From positions 300,211,614-300,275,613 of the forward strand of contig NC_073746.1 of the NCBI RefSeq assembly GCF_029784135.1: a stretch of DNA of 64,000 nt. The letters are read 5' to 3'. Source of the DNA: Toxorhynchites rutilus septentrionalis (Eukaryota; Arthropoda; Insecta; Diptera; Culicidae). The notes beneath the pieces were generated by a model, which saw only the letters and a program-made list of their open reading frames with translations, did not search any database and was not told the origin of the DNA. This document shows positions 21,326 through 33,224 of this stretch, in pieces; position 1 is the first letter of the stretch; every line of letters begins with the position of its first letter. The position numbers and the translations under genes are program-made.

Positions 21326-22941
21326 TGGGTTATATCTATGGTATAACCGCAAGGGTGACGTAGGACTATTGTTGATTTAGAGATCATTTGTTTGAAGTTG
21401 AATCTCAATCCATTCTGAATGAATGAATAAATGAATATTTGGGGGACTTCGAAAACGAGAGCGTTACGTTGGAGGCACAAGGTTTTATGCATCCAATATA
21501 GAATACGAAAAACCTTGTTCTGAAGAATAATCTTCAGAAGCTAACCTGCTAACTGTACTTGATTGACAAATCACAAACCCAAATGTATTATATGGATATT
21601 TTATGGATAGAAAACATTAAAATAAACTCTTTCGCTTGAATGTAATTTTCAATTCCAAGGGGAACTGGCAGATTATATTCAGTAACGGTTAGATATTTCC
21701 ACATTTTCCTCGATACTGGAAGCCCACCAGTGGTTAATACTAATTCGATAACCACCTGTTAATAACACTTGATTGAAGCATATTTGGTCACAGTGTTACA
21801 TGGATAGAAGACATTCAAATAAACTCTTTCACATGAATGTATTTTTAAATTCCCAGAGGAACTGGCAGATTATTTTCCAGCAATGATTAGATCTTTCCGG
21901 AACTTTCTCGATGCTGAATGGCATCCAAACGGAAAGAATTCTGCGCGTGTATGTGTCGATCCTTCGCCGTCCACCTCCTCCAGCACGTTAGGCAACGATG
22001 TTGTTTGTCGATGTCCTCACGAGAAATGAATGTGTCTCACCACCAGAATATCGCTTAAGTATGCGTTTTGTGTGTGGTTGAATCGAGAGAAGGTGTGGTT
22101 TACGATGGCAATTTGGAAGGCAAACTAGAGGGGAATGAACTCTCTGAGCTCGGAACTTTCGGCGACTGAGCAATAATCGATTGCGGGCGCATACAATATT
22201 GGATACGCAAATATCCTACTGATGGGGAAGAATAATCTTCAGAAGCTTTCCTGTTCATTGCGATTGATTGAAAAATCACAAAACTAAATGTATTTGGTCA
22301 CAGTGTTACATGGATAGAAAACATTTAAATAAACTCTTTCACATGAATTTATTTTTAAATTCCCAGAGGAACTGGCAGTTTATTTTCCAGAAATGATTAG
22401 ATCTTTCCGGAATTTTATCGATGCTGAATGGCATCCAAGCGAAGAATTCCGCGCGTGTATGTGTGTGTGTGGCGGCTGCTCCGAACTCGTCCCGGGGAAC
22501 CGTTTGTGGCATCACTCTCCTCCTGATGGATTCTCTTCTGGCCTAAGGTGCACAAACAGGCTCTTAGTGGCACCGTTCATCCGCGCTTTCATGATAAACG
22601 AAGAGCTTCACCACAACAGCGACAACATGCTCCAATCGCTGTTCAATTAGAACTGAGTGGATTTCCGAGCGGCGCTCGCTTATATACTGATTGGTGATTT
22701 CAATAGCTTGTTTTGAAAGCAATTTTAAGACTATTGAGACAAGTTTTTGGATCAAAAAGTAACAAGTATAGAACGCGTAGACATTTTATCTTTCGAATGA
22801 AGTGTTTATCATACCATTTCGTTCAGTTGTTTAGGAGCTATTAACGCTCAAAATCTCGGTCTCCGGCGTAACGCTTTCGTTTTCGAAACTTTGATTTTAC
22901 ACCCCGGTATAGAAATGAAAGACGTAGTCCTACGTCAAAAA
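21326..22941 (+). repeat. Family A repeat unit, copy 3 (full-length, about 1.6 kb)
   Basis: It opens with TGGGTTATATC plus the stem-loop and GACGTAGGACTA. It closes GACGTAGTCCTACGTC at about 22922-22937. Within it, a segment of about 230 bp is repeated directly at about 21545, 21770 and 22245 (CAGAGGAACTGGCAG and GATCTTTCCGGAA). A TATA-containing block (GGCGCTCGCTTATATACTGA at about 22672) and TTTTCGAAACTTTG lie near the 3' end. There is no long open frame. The 3' 300 bases match 42125-42400 (inverted) and 61340-61637. Confidence 0.75.
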
Positions 22942-23350
22942 TTGTTATGGACTGCCGAAATCGATTGACGAAAAAATTTCATTAATTCATCATGAAATGA
23001 CTGAGCAATAAGCGTTTGAAATTGGACAATTTTCACGATGTGTTCGATTTTCGATTTTCAATTTGTACCCCAATATGTTCCCGAAAGACGTAATCCTACG
23101 TCAAAATCTCAAAACGGAAATACCTCGTTCCGGTTGGTCGAAATTGAAGATACGGAGAAATCGGCACATCAAAGTAGAGGGATCTTTTGTTCCCACCGAA
23201 ATGTATTTCCTAATAGAGACATCAAAACCAAGCTGCCTGGGGGAAATCGGCATTGCAAATACATGAAAGTAGGGGGAGCTTTTGTTTCCACCGACATGTA
23301 TTCCCTAATAGAGATTTCAAATCCAAGGTGTCTGGGGGAAATCAGAATGT
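22942..23350 (+). repeat. Family A fragment with inverted 95-bp units
   Basis: The fragment contains CCAATATGTTCCCGAAAGAC and a GACGTAATCCTACGTC palindrome at about 23087-23102. It then holds about two 95-bp units in the opposite orientation to 20935-21190 (CATTGCAAATACATGAAAGT). It is directly adjacent to copy 3. Confidence 0.7.
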
Positions 23351-23589
23351 AAATACTCTCGTGGTCGATAGTTTAACGCACAAATATCGACGCGCACAAA
23401 TGGATAGTGCTTATTGTAACTAGCGTGGGCATTGCTGATTGCATACGTGCTGGCGGATAAGTAGGTCGCGATGAATGAGTGTTTTTTGTTATTTTCGAAT
23501 CTTTCGATGGATTGATTGAAGAATGATATTTTAATGAACTTAATAGAAGTTATGTTTGATAGAATATAAATAAACACCATTCACACCGA

Positions 23590-23840
23590 CGGCCTGGCTT
23601 GCATTTTCGCCTTTATAAGAGAAAAAGTGTAAAATGTACCGATTTTTCTCTTTGTTGACCTCCATTGTCAATACCCTGTAACTCACAACTGAATGGAACA
23701 AACAAAAAACAGCAAGAGATTTGTTTTAGTGTGAAATGTCACCTTTACAATGAGCCTAAACATAAAATTGTATGATCGCGAGTTATTGATCACTAAAGCC
23801 AGTTACCGAAAGAAAAATGGATAACTGTTTTCCCCAACCT
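23590..23840 (-). mobile_element. Mariner 5' end fragment
   Basis: On the minus strand, 5' to 3', the fragment begins near TTAGGTTGGGGAAAACAG, a mariner-like end. It runs through a leader (TTTGTTCCATTCAGTTGTGA) to a start-like ATGGAGGTCAACAAAGAGAA and then AAGTACTG-like coding. The same leader and start occur at 48700-48880, so both belong to one mariner family. Everything after the first codons is missing. Confidence 0.75.
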
Positions 23841-23845
23841 AATAC

Positions 23846-24530
23846 TACATGGGCTGAGAAGTCCCGAAACTTTTCAACGGATGGCGCCACTAAAAAATGA
23901 ACAAGATTCTTTTCGAGATGTTCATCTGTGACTAGCTTATGTGTGAAGGTTCATGACATTGCGTTTTTTTGTTCACAAACTACAGTTGTTTAAGTGTCAC
24001 TACCTGAGCATTCGTATAGAAAATGGAAAAAGAAGAATATTGTATTCTGATTAAACACTATTTTTGATATGAAAAACTCATAAACAATCAATACAGTGGT
24101 TGACGTAATATTATTCCACTTCTGCTCCTTCGAGAACAACAGTTTATCGGTGGTTTAGTGAATTTAAAATGGGCCGCACAAGCACCGCAGATGCACCTCG
24201 CTCTGAAACACCAAAAGAGGCTACGAATCCAGAAATTGTAAAACAAGTGCATCGACTGATCGCATGAACGATCGTAAAGTGAAGTTACGCGAGTTAGCTG
24301 ACACCGTAGGCATTTCAAAAGAACGAGTGGGATACATTTTGCACGACATTTTAGACATGAAAAAGCTATCCGCGCGATGGGTGCCGCGTTTGCTGACCAT
24401 CGACCAAAAACTTTCATGGTTACTTTACAATTGTTATTGTTCAAGAGTTTTTGATACTCAACCACAAAGAATTGCGATCTTACCTTGTAGCAACGCCACG
24501 GGAAGTCACAAATTTAAACTTATTGTAATC
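23846..24530 (+). pseudogene. Mariner-like transposase, N-terminal remnant
   Basis: It starts near an end-like ACATGGGCTGAGAAGTCCCG. The coding begins about 24024 with MEKEEYCILIKHYF. After frame breaks it continues TTVYRWFSEFKMGR, RKVKLRELADTVGI and ERVGYILHDILDM, and then RWVPRLLTIDQK. This is the paired helix-turn-helix DNA-binding region of mariner transposases. The catalytic domain is absent. The sequence becomes non-homologous after about 24410. Confidence 0.85.
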
Positions 24531-24534
24531 AGTA

Positions 24535-25215
24535 AATTAAAAAAAAAAACAAGGTGTTTGAGGAGACCAAAGCAGACCATCTAACAGTTGATTATAGTTG
24601 ATAATTCCTTAATATCTTCCTTCGTTGATTTTTTTCACATATTCACCATGGAGAACTTTAACCCTTCTCTTCGATAGCCGAGACATTTTGATTGAATGTA
24701 ATACTTTTCCGTTTACTAGTTTTGACAGCAGAGGCAGCCGTGGCAGTGTTCCGAGCTCTGCAATACAATTTTCTTAATCAATGTTAAAGTTGCTAAAACT
24801 TTTATTATAAACCCATTAAACGTAAAAATAATAATTGTATTTATATCAACACAATTTTATTTTATCGATTTTCATGACATGACCCGCTATGACTCAGGAA
24901 TAACATTTCATTGAGTGGTTTTTTATAGCTGTTTCGATGTTGTTGTCGTGCATCAGTGTCGAAAAAATAACGATGTTTTCACCAATACAAACAAAACAAT
25001 TGCGGAAAATTGAAAAAAAGAAAATTTAACTTTCAGAGCACTAGCTTGAGTTTTCCGACGTTTTTCATTATACATTGCGGCGGCAGATGAAAATTTAATA
25101 TCTTGAGAGTAATCAATTTGAGTGTGGTTGATATTACTTAATGGGAAGTGTGCGAAACAGCAAATTTTTTAAAAAATTTTTTGTTGCACATCGAGTGAGG
25201 AGTGAGGGAGGGAGA
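24535..25215. other. AT-rich gap, no gene
   Basis: No coding region or repeat end was recognised. The stretch leads directly into the AT run of the Helitron. Confidence 0.4.
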
Positions 25216-25219
25216 TGAA

Positions 25220-25274
<55 letters not shown>

Positions 25275-25933
25275 GGAGTGATGTCTGTCTGTCTGTCTGA
25301 TTCTTATAGACTCGGAAACTACTGAACCGATCGACATTAAAATTGGTGTGTAGGGGTTTTTGGGGCCGGGGAAGGTTTTTGTGATATTTTTAGACCCCTC
25401 CCCCCTCTCTAAGGGGGGCTGCCATACAAATGAAACACAAATTTCTGCATTACTCGGAAATTAACCAAGCAAACGAAACCAAAGTTGGCATGTGAAAGTT
25501 TTAGGGTGCAATAAATGTTTCTATGATGGTTAGACAGTCCTTCCCCCACTCAAAGGGGGGGCTGCCATACAAATGAAACACAAATTTCTGCATTACTCGA
25601 GAATTAATCAAGCAAATGAAACCAAATTTGACATGTGGAGGTTTTAGGATGCAATAAATGTTTCTATGGTGTTAAGATACTCCTTCCCCCTCTCTTAGAG
25701 GGGGCTGCCGTACAAATTAAACACAAATTTTTGCATTACCCGAGAATTAATCAAGCAAATTAAACCAAATTAGGCATATGGAAACTTTAGGGTGCAATGA
25801 ATGTTTCTATGGTGGTTAGATACCCCTCCCCCCTCTCTTAGGGGTGGCTGCCATACAAATAAAACACAAATTTCTGCATTACTCGAGAATTAATCAAGTA
25901 AATGGGCGGGACGAAGTTTGCCGGGTTAGCTAG
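25220..25933 (+). mobile_element. Non-autonomous Helitron with four internal tandem units
   Basis: It begins TC (25220-25221) followed by an (AT)n run, and ends GGGTTAGCTAG with CTAG at 25930-25933. It sits between A (25219) and T (25934), as expected for Helitrons, which make no target duplication. Inside, a unit of about 143 bp is repeated four times; GCCATAC-type text is at 25421, 25563, 25707 and 25850. Each unit carries GAAACACAAATTTCTGCATT. There is no Rep/helicase coding, so movement would have needed a partner. A 3' hairpin before CTAG is not perfectly clear. Confidence 0.8.
25221..25271. repeat. (AT)n microsatellite
   Basis: A nearly pure AT dinucleotide run of about 50 bases lies at the 5' end of the Helitron. 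Confidence 0.95.
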
Positions 25934-27028
25934 TTTTAAATAAAATGTTCCGAGAACTTGTTCTCGAGTTGCAAAATTTTCAAAAGATTTCAATATGCAA
26001 TATTTTACGATTCTCTAACCCGTAAATGGGTAAAATTAACAAAAATTGAAAGCATCCCTGTTAACTAAAAAATTTGTTCGGCACAATTGTGCGATTATTT
26101 ACCCGTACAGACAATAAGGTTCTACCTATGGTTCTGTGAGTTACAATATTCATATAGCACTGCAAATCATATGCAGCATTCGTCCTATGTACACAGTGAA
26201 GAGAGAAAGTATTGCAACTTAAGCTCCTCTCGTTGATAATTTTTTTGATATAAAAGGAATGATTCGCTATTTCTAGCACATAGTCTTGTTCCAGCCAGCG
26301 CTCAATCGATGGCTTCTATTAATGATATTTCCTCATTCATTTGGTCTGTGTATTTCAATGATATATCTCTGGAATCACCATATTTTTCAATATCTATTAA
26401 CCAGTCTTGCTCTTGTCAGCGAGCAGTCAATATCTCTTTGGAGATTCGATAGTGTATCATGTTGCAAATGAAATCGTGGGGCGATTTGGTTCGATAGACG
26501 AATTTCATGCCTACATTGGCAGCACCCCTTCTGATTATAGAGAAATATTGTAGGTGTACAGACATTAGTCAGTCAGTTAGACATTAGGTAGTTACCGGAA
26601 ATCTAAAAAAAAAACACTTCTTTTTGAAAGAGGCCAAAGTTTTTTTTTCTTAATTTTTTACAAAAACCTCAAATCTACAAGATCTACTAAATTTTTGCCA
26701 AGAAATGCAATGCAATTATTTAAATTTTAATTTAAAAATAAAAAATCATTTTTCTCAAAAACGTATTTTTTTAAATTAACAAAAAAAAAGTATATGAATA
26801 TCCCACACGAGTATGCCATCGGAAGATGAGCACCTCAACAGGGGGAAAGTTTTCTAACAACAACTTTTGCATGTTTCCTTTGAAAACATTATAACTAATC
26901 CTAACTCTGTTTGAAGTCAAAATAGAGATATCGTGTATTCGGCGAAATTTTAAACTACGGTCAAATATGGACTTTTGTGAAAGACGTCAACATTCTATCC
27001 CTTGCAACTCCGCCTGCAAATGACGGAT
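25934..27028. other. AT-rich gap, no gene
   Basis: I see no gene. A palindromic stretch (GTTCCGAGAACTTGTTCTCG) at about 25947 resembles 150-175. The remainder is AT-rich with many homopolymers. Confidence 0.4.
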
Positions 27029-27036
27029 CTCTAGAG

Positions 27037-27739
27037 CAGTGTTTCCACATGTTAATCTGTACCAGAGGGGTTGAAAATCTTTCTCATCTGTACTTTTTTT
27101 TCCAAAAATCTGTACCATCGAAAATACTCGCTGTAAATTTTTTGATTAGAATGAAAAAAATACTCATTTATTTACTACAAATACTACCTATACATTTTCA
27201 AGTCTTTCGTGTATTTGAAATCTTTGTTCTCAAAATAGCGTTCATCGTATTGTTACTGAACCGATTTCGAAGCTTATTTTTGTTCTGATTATATTCAGAA
27301 AAAAAATGCCGAGGGGTGAAGCATAGTGAGAACGTTACAACTAGGGATCGAAGCGCCGAAAAAGCAAGCGAACCGTCAATTTCCACAAGGAGAGATTTTA
27401 CCTTTAGGGTACGGAATTCATTTTCCAGATCTTGTATATTCCCATCGTAGAACCCTGGAAACGCCTCTAACACAACGAATTTCGTCTTTATGAAACTGAT
27501 CAATCATTGCATTGTAAATGCTTTTATGATCAGCAGCACCAGGCGATACTACGGCGTAAACATTGTCATGTATCTTAATGTTGATTTGTTCACATGTAAG
27601 AAATTTCACAAGTGGAAAAAATCTGTACCAATCTGTACTTTTTGACGAAAATCTGTATTCTGTACCGTACAGAATATGTACCAAAAATAACGCAAAAATC
27701 TGTATCTTTCCAGATAAATCTGAACGTGTGGCAACACTG
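27037..27739 (-). mobile_element. hAT-type element with perfect 8-bp target duplication
   Basis: The ends are CAGTGTTTCCACATG and the complement of CAGTGTTGCCACACG. CTCTAGAG flanks both sides (27029-27036 and 27740-27747). An 8-bp duplication and a CAG-starting inverted repeat are hallmarks of hAT. The element is only 703 bp, so it is internally deleted. It keeps parts of the transposase on the minus strand. Subterminal CTGTACC motifs are repeated near both ends and may be transposase-binding sites, by inference. Confidence 0.92.
27220..27590 (-). pseudogene. hAT transposase remnant (C-terminal dimerisation part)
   Basis: Minus-strand frames give an upstream KSIYNAMIDQFHKDEIRC segment. Then come VLEAFPGFYDGN and finally FFSEYNQNKNKLRNRFSNNT. 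The last matches the hAT dimerisation motif (FS..N..K.KLRNRL). Related text occurs at 60180-60320 and 62300-62480. Most of the catalytic region is missing. Confidence 0.8.
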
Positions 27740-27747
27740 CTCTAGAG

Positions 27748-28300
27748 TATCATGTCCTAAAAAGAACCTTAAACTATTGAAAACTCTGGCAATAGACAAT
27801 AGCAGAGGGTCCAAACCCCCTAAGGAGGATGGTTGTAATAGCTGTTACACATGGTTATTATGGAAAGAAACAAATGGATAAATCCTTAAGCTAGGAATTT
27901 ATCTTTGTGATTGAGGAAGTTTCTCGGCGACCTTCTCAGGATACCAATAATAACCTCTGTCGCCACGATTGAAAAATGTTGAAACATAATACGAGTGATG
28001 AATAAAAATATATAATTCGAGAGTTTTTGAAGAAATTTTCTCACATACCAACGTACTACACGTGATGAATAACAAGATATATGACCGGTCCGATTGGAAT
28101 GGATATTATTTCTCAAATCTCGTTTCGCCCAATAGTTGAAATTTCGCGTTTTCAGAATCACATCACTGACCACAGCGAATCCAGATTCTTTTTACTTATT
28201 TCCACTAACAATTTTTCCTTCCATGATAATCGTGAGGGAGCCATGAGAACCACGGACCCAGGAGCAACGAAAATAAAAATCAGAAAGAAATTACGATAAC
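27748..28300. other. Gap, no gene recognised
   Basis: Frames of 72-95 codons occur on both strands, but none has a family motif. I cannot assign this stretch. Confidence 0.35.
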
Positions 28301-28304
28301 TCAT

Positions 28305-28450
28305 ATTGGGTTGTCCGGAATATTCATGCCGATTTTTGGTAAAATAAAAGTATTATTTTTATAGGCAAATTCACACGTATCCAAATTCATTCTACAATCT
28401 CTCGCCATCTTCCACACAGCTTAAAAATTCAATCCTCCCAGAACATATTT
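28305..28450 (+). mobile_element. Possible solo mariner end
   Basis: TATTGGGTTGTCCGGAATAT followed by GCCGATTTTTGG resembles the 5' terminal repeat and leader of mariner elements. No transposase follows. It is offered as a weak candidate. Confidence 0.4.
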
Positions 28451-29745
28451 GTTCTATCGTATTTTTTTATGCTGGCCATAGAATTGAAGATTTTACCATT
28501 TAGAGAATTTTGCAAGAATCTTTTGATCGTTTATATCTTTTTCCCAAAAACCCATAGCATTACTACATTGAATTGCAGATTAATCAATATTCGAAATTTC
28601 TTTGAATTCATCGTCCACACTTTGGGATGAATCTTTACTCATTGAATGAGGAAAGCATATCAGAAGTAGATGAATTGTTGAATGTTTTGACATAGGATTA
28701 TGTTTCTGATTTCTATATAGTGTGATCACTCTACGAAAACTGTAAAAATGTAACGCATATTACTCAAAATTGTTATTGCGATATAGGTTGTGTTTTATAT
28801 CATTAGACAGGAAATTTATCCAGCAATTTCTTGCTTGAAACATGAACAGAAAATGTAGTAAAAAAAAAGTTGACAATTTGACGATTAAAATGGGTATGTT
28901 TTTTGATTGTACTAACCACTCGCCTTCCTCCCCAACGCAACGAGCAATCTTTTTGCCTACAATTCGGCGTTAGTTCACACTGTGAGTCTATGCTTTTCAC
29001 TCTATTATCCCCGAAGATCTCAACAATTTAGACGAAAGAAAGAAAAAGGTAGTTGTGGGATATATAGCAGACATGGAAGAATATACATATTTACATTATA
29101 ACATTAGTTATCAATTCATCAAATTTATACTACGATCTTTACATAACGGTTTTTAGCAATACTCGGTCAATTCTGGAGATTTACTACTTGCCGTAAATCT
29201 GGCAACACATTATAAAACGAGAGACTTGGAATAGAATTGAGCGGGAGAGATTTGGAGTCTCTATGCTGGATGATAGATTGCATCATGTAAAAAATTCATT
29301 CTGTAAACGATTTCTGGAGAGTAAGGTGTATCTCGGATCGAAGGAAAATATTTCCGAAATGGTCGCTCAATGTCTAGACCCTGATCACGACAGTAGTAAT
29401 AGTATTTTTGTGTACTTTTTGAACAGAATGTGGTTCCGGATTCTACCATGTTATCTCATTTAACCCGAAAAGGATACAAGTGCATTCAGGGCTTCCATTT
29501 GATATATCAAAAAAGAAAAAATTACAGAATTTGAACAATGAGAAAACTTTATTCAAATGCAATTACTAAACACAATCACAGTTCATTCTGGATAATCTTA
29601 TTCAGTCGATTTACAACGATCATATATATTGATAGAAAAAAAGTTTGCTACAGCTTTGTATCAGGAGAATTTAATTTAAAGTAAGCATTATACATGTGCG
29701 GACTCAAACATTTTCCTACATTTTATTCTTCGACCAAAATTCTTA
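28451..29745. other. AT-rich gap, no gene
   Basis: No recognised coding or repeat end. A 66-codon frame at 29263-29463 and its antisense partner have no family features. Confidence 0.4.
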
Positions 29746-29747
29746 TA

Positions 29748-31049
29748 CAGGGTTTTCCAACTTTAAATTCCGAAAGTAAATTGAAATAAAACACACTCAG
29801 AATTCGAATTTCGATTAAACTTTTATTTCAAATTAAAGTTTAATTTATACCATTATGTGTGAAATACAACATCATTCAAATGTCCACCTAGGGCTTCCTC
29901 GCACACCTTGATCCGGAACAGGTAATTTTCGATGATTTTTCGGCACATATGGGGCGGTATCTCGGTCATAACTTCACGAATGTTGTCTTTCAAATGTTCA
30001 AGAGTTTGCGGAGAGTTGGCATAGACACGGTCTTTCGCATAACACCACAAAAAAAGGTCTAACGGGTTCAAATCGCATGATCTGGGTGGCCAATTGGCAT
30101 CACCAAAACGCGAAATTATGCGTCCCTCACATTTCGTTCGCAATATGGCCATGTTCGGTCGTGTTGTGTGGCACGTGGCGCCGTCCTGCTGAAACCACAT
30201 GTCATCCGTATCGATATCTTCAATTTGTGGCAAAAAAAATCGGTTAACATGCGGCCATAGCACTCACCATTCACAGTTACCGTCTCACCGTCCTCATTTT
30301 CAAAGAAATACGGCCCGATGACTCCACCAGACCATAATGCGCACCAAACAGTGACTTTTGGCGGATGCAATGGCCTCTCAACAATCACGTGTGGATTTTC
30401 TGAACCCCATATACGGAAATTTTGGGTGTTCACATAGCCACCGAGCTCGAAATGTGCCTCATCGCTGAAGAAAATTTGATGCGAAAATTCAGCATTTTGC
30501 TGCTGTTGTTCGTTCACCCAATCGACGTATGCCCGACGCATTCCATGGTCACCACGCTCAAATGTTTGTACCAGTTGGACTTTATATGGATGTAAGTGCC
30601 AGTCCAAATGCAAAATTCGCCACAATGATATGTTTGACAAGCCCAATTGCTGAGCACGCCGTGGAATCGAAACATTCGGGTCGGCTCCACACTGGCAGCA
30701 ACAGCAGCAATATTTTCGGCCGAACGCACATTACGATAATGCACAGGTTTCACAATATCCGCTACGGATCCGGTTTGTTCGAATTTACGCACTACATTAG
30801 CGATTGTGTGCTCTGTAGGCCGTCCATGACAACCAAAATCCGTCCGTAATGCTCGAAAAACATTTGCCGGTTTTTCATCATTTTTATAGTATAATTTAAC
30901 AAAATTAACACGTTGTGCGATGCTAAAACGATCCATATTGTAAAATGGCAGACATTCAACTAACGATATGACGCTTTGGTTGACAGCTATGTCAAACGGT
31001 TGTCAGCGCAGGGCTGTATACTTTCGGAAGCCCAAAATGGAAAACCCTG
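29748..31049 (-). mobile_element. Mariner-related DD41D element (rosa-like), full length
   Basis: The ends are CAGGGTTTTCCA and its complement, with TA at 29746-29747 and 31050-31051. Length is 1.3 kb. The minus-strand transposase covers most of it with two frameshifts. Forty-one residues separate the second and third catalytic aspartates. This spacing is known from the rosa-type DD41D group, related to but distinct from DD34D mariner. Both ends are present. Confidence 0.9.
29853..30936 (-). pseudogene. DD41D transposase with two frameshifts
   Basis: The N-terminus MDRFSIAQRVNFVKLYY leads to helix-turn-helix DNA-binding segments (TIANVVRKFEQTGSV). A first frameshift is at about 30690. The middle frame carries the first catalytic Asp in IFFSDEAHFELGGYVN, then VTVWCALWSGGVIGPYFF. 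A second slip occurs in the run of A's at about 30232-30240. The last frame has WFQQDGATCHTTR (second Asp) and PPRSCDLNPLDLFLW (third Asp). It then ends in LGGHLNDVVFHT. Joined conceptually it is about 345 codons, a normal length for the group. Only the two slips prevent reading, so the copy is moderately young. Confidence 0.9.
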
Positions 31050-31051
31050 TA

Positions 31052-33140
31052 GTTTCAACTTTTTCTGAAAAGGTTATAAAAACTAAAATTACAAAAATTA
31101 CAATAGAAAGATGTCAAGCATTGTCTAAATGAAAATCCCGCGTTCTGATAGATCGATTTGCACAAGCAATATGTGCTAAGCCCAGTTATTTATTCTATAA
31201 AGAAAATATTTTGATTTATTGGTGCGCTAAATTCACGTTTTGGTCAGTCCAATTTACGCTCCCTCAGTGTTGTGTAAGCAAGTAACGGCAATTAATTGTG
31301 CCCGTGCATTTAGTATTACTCTAGGCAGCGAGCAGTTCATGTGAATTGGCGCAGTCAGGACAACGTCATTCTAGGATGTCTTGAGCTGTGTCAATAATTC
31401 ATGGTCAACATATTCGCAAAGGTAGAAAGCGAACGACTGCGATTCCTATGAAACAATCAACAGAAGCGGTTCGAGGAATGATAGCGAGAAGCTAACATGA
31501 GTAACACTTACACAGCCTTTGTTCAAACGACAGCACGTGTGTTCAAATAAAAGAGATGCAGTTTTAATGGGCTCTATTACAAAATTACACATATTTCGTC
31601 CAACAACTGGATGTATACAAGATTTATAGAAGAATCGTTAAGTTCGGACTGTTTTCTAAGTATTTAAACAGCATCGAGTAATGATTTGCATCCAAATTTA
31701 AGCAATTTAAAATTATTTTCGTGTCTGCTAATCTAATGCAGATTAAATTGCTCCACGAATACGGATTACTTATTTTAAAGTTTATTTTACGCCGAGGCAA
31801 GGTTGCTACATTTCATAGCACGAATGATAAGATTTCTGAATGCAAAAGACGAATCCTGTGATCCGATCGATCCGGTCCATTTCGCTGTACATCATAGATC
31901 TCATCTCCATCTCCACGTCACACTCAGGTTCGGGATGTTCCCACGTTACAATGCAATACACGGTCAAATCTTCACGTATCTGCTCGATATCCACGTGGAA
32001 TCTATCCTTCATCGATCATAATCAATTAATTTTATAGATCGTTGAAACACTTGAACACACATGTATTGCAATACATGCATGTACATGTATTGAAATACAT
32101 TGGTTACTTTTCGTTCAACAGTCAAAATATTCACTAGAAGCTAGGTAGTGCGGACTGAATCAAAACGGCTGTCAAAAAAGATCCAATTGAAATGTCATTG
32201 CATCTTTGAAAGAGAATCTCATATTGCAAGGTATCAGAACCTGACCGAATATTAACAAACTACGAAAAACGCTTGGTTCACTCCAAGATTTTAATGTGGG
32301 AGCGAAATTCGACATTGGCAAATTTTGATACGTACATACATAGCAAAAGTTTAATGTTTTGGGGACGTTTTTTTTCTAACGTCGGTGAATACAGTTTTGC
32401 TAGTGAAGCTGGTCGAATGAAATCCGCGTAATTATGACCCGCTAGTACTGGTTATGAATATAACGGTAAAGCCATCTGCGCTTTGTGTTGATGATGGACG
32501 TAATCTTCTGAGTTAACTACCGGCTTAATTGTGGAGAAGGCATTACGGTTTCTTACGAGGTTTCTTTTCCGGTTGAAATGTAACGATGTATTTCTATCAA
32601 AATTGTACAGTCGCAAGCGCACTGAAGTGAGAACAGATGCATGCGATGCATTCCCTCGACGCCAGACCCTAAAGTGCAATCCACAGCTCTCCTGCAAAAA
32701 GAATCGAACATGATCCTCCAACGGATTGGATGATAGTTTTTGCTGTACAAGGACAGCACACCAGTTCGATTAAAGACAGCAGAGTGTACGCAACAGCAGC
32801 AAATTTGAAGCAGAATTTAAGAAGAAATTTAAGTGCTTGTATAATTTATAACTCTGTAAAATTTCATGTATATTTCTATAGTATTAAGTAAAATACAATG
32901 TACATAGTTATAGTTTAAGCGGGTGTTATGTTTTATCTCCGATGAAACGAGTCCCTCAATCGCCCACAGTGATGTGAAGTTCCATGCGAATGGAAAATAC
33001 CCGCTGCATCACTACAATGAAGGAAGTCTGCATCGCGCCCATGGGGAGAATTTGGTTTCTCACGCTGGGCAATCCGCATAAAGGCTGCTTTGGTTTCGCG
33101 CAGCAGGATTAAGTAGCAGTTTTTACAGTCCACTGCATTA
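31052..33140. other. Non-repetitive-looking gap, no assigned gene
   Basis: Short frames on both strands (31803-32037 and 32452-33133) lack family motifs. A palindrome-rich spot (ATGTATTGCAATACATGCAT) lies at about 32061-32110. If the THAP segment just upstream on the minus strand is a host exon, downstream exons could lie here, but I cannot find a supported one. Confidence 0.4.
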
Positions 33141-33224
33141 AGACGCTATAAAAATAATCCTGAAAATGTGTATGAAAGGTTTGCTACACTTTTGGTTTTC
33201 AATAATTCAAACATCGTACCTACT

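Noticed and set aside
24088..24465. 125-codon minus-strand frame
   Set aside because: It is the antisense shadow of the mariner DNA-binding region read on the plus strand.
31803..32037. Small gene near 31.8-32.0 kb
   Set aside because: Frames on opposite strands are both open and equally plausible. No motif or conservation can be judged here.
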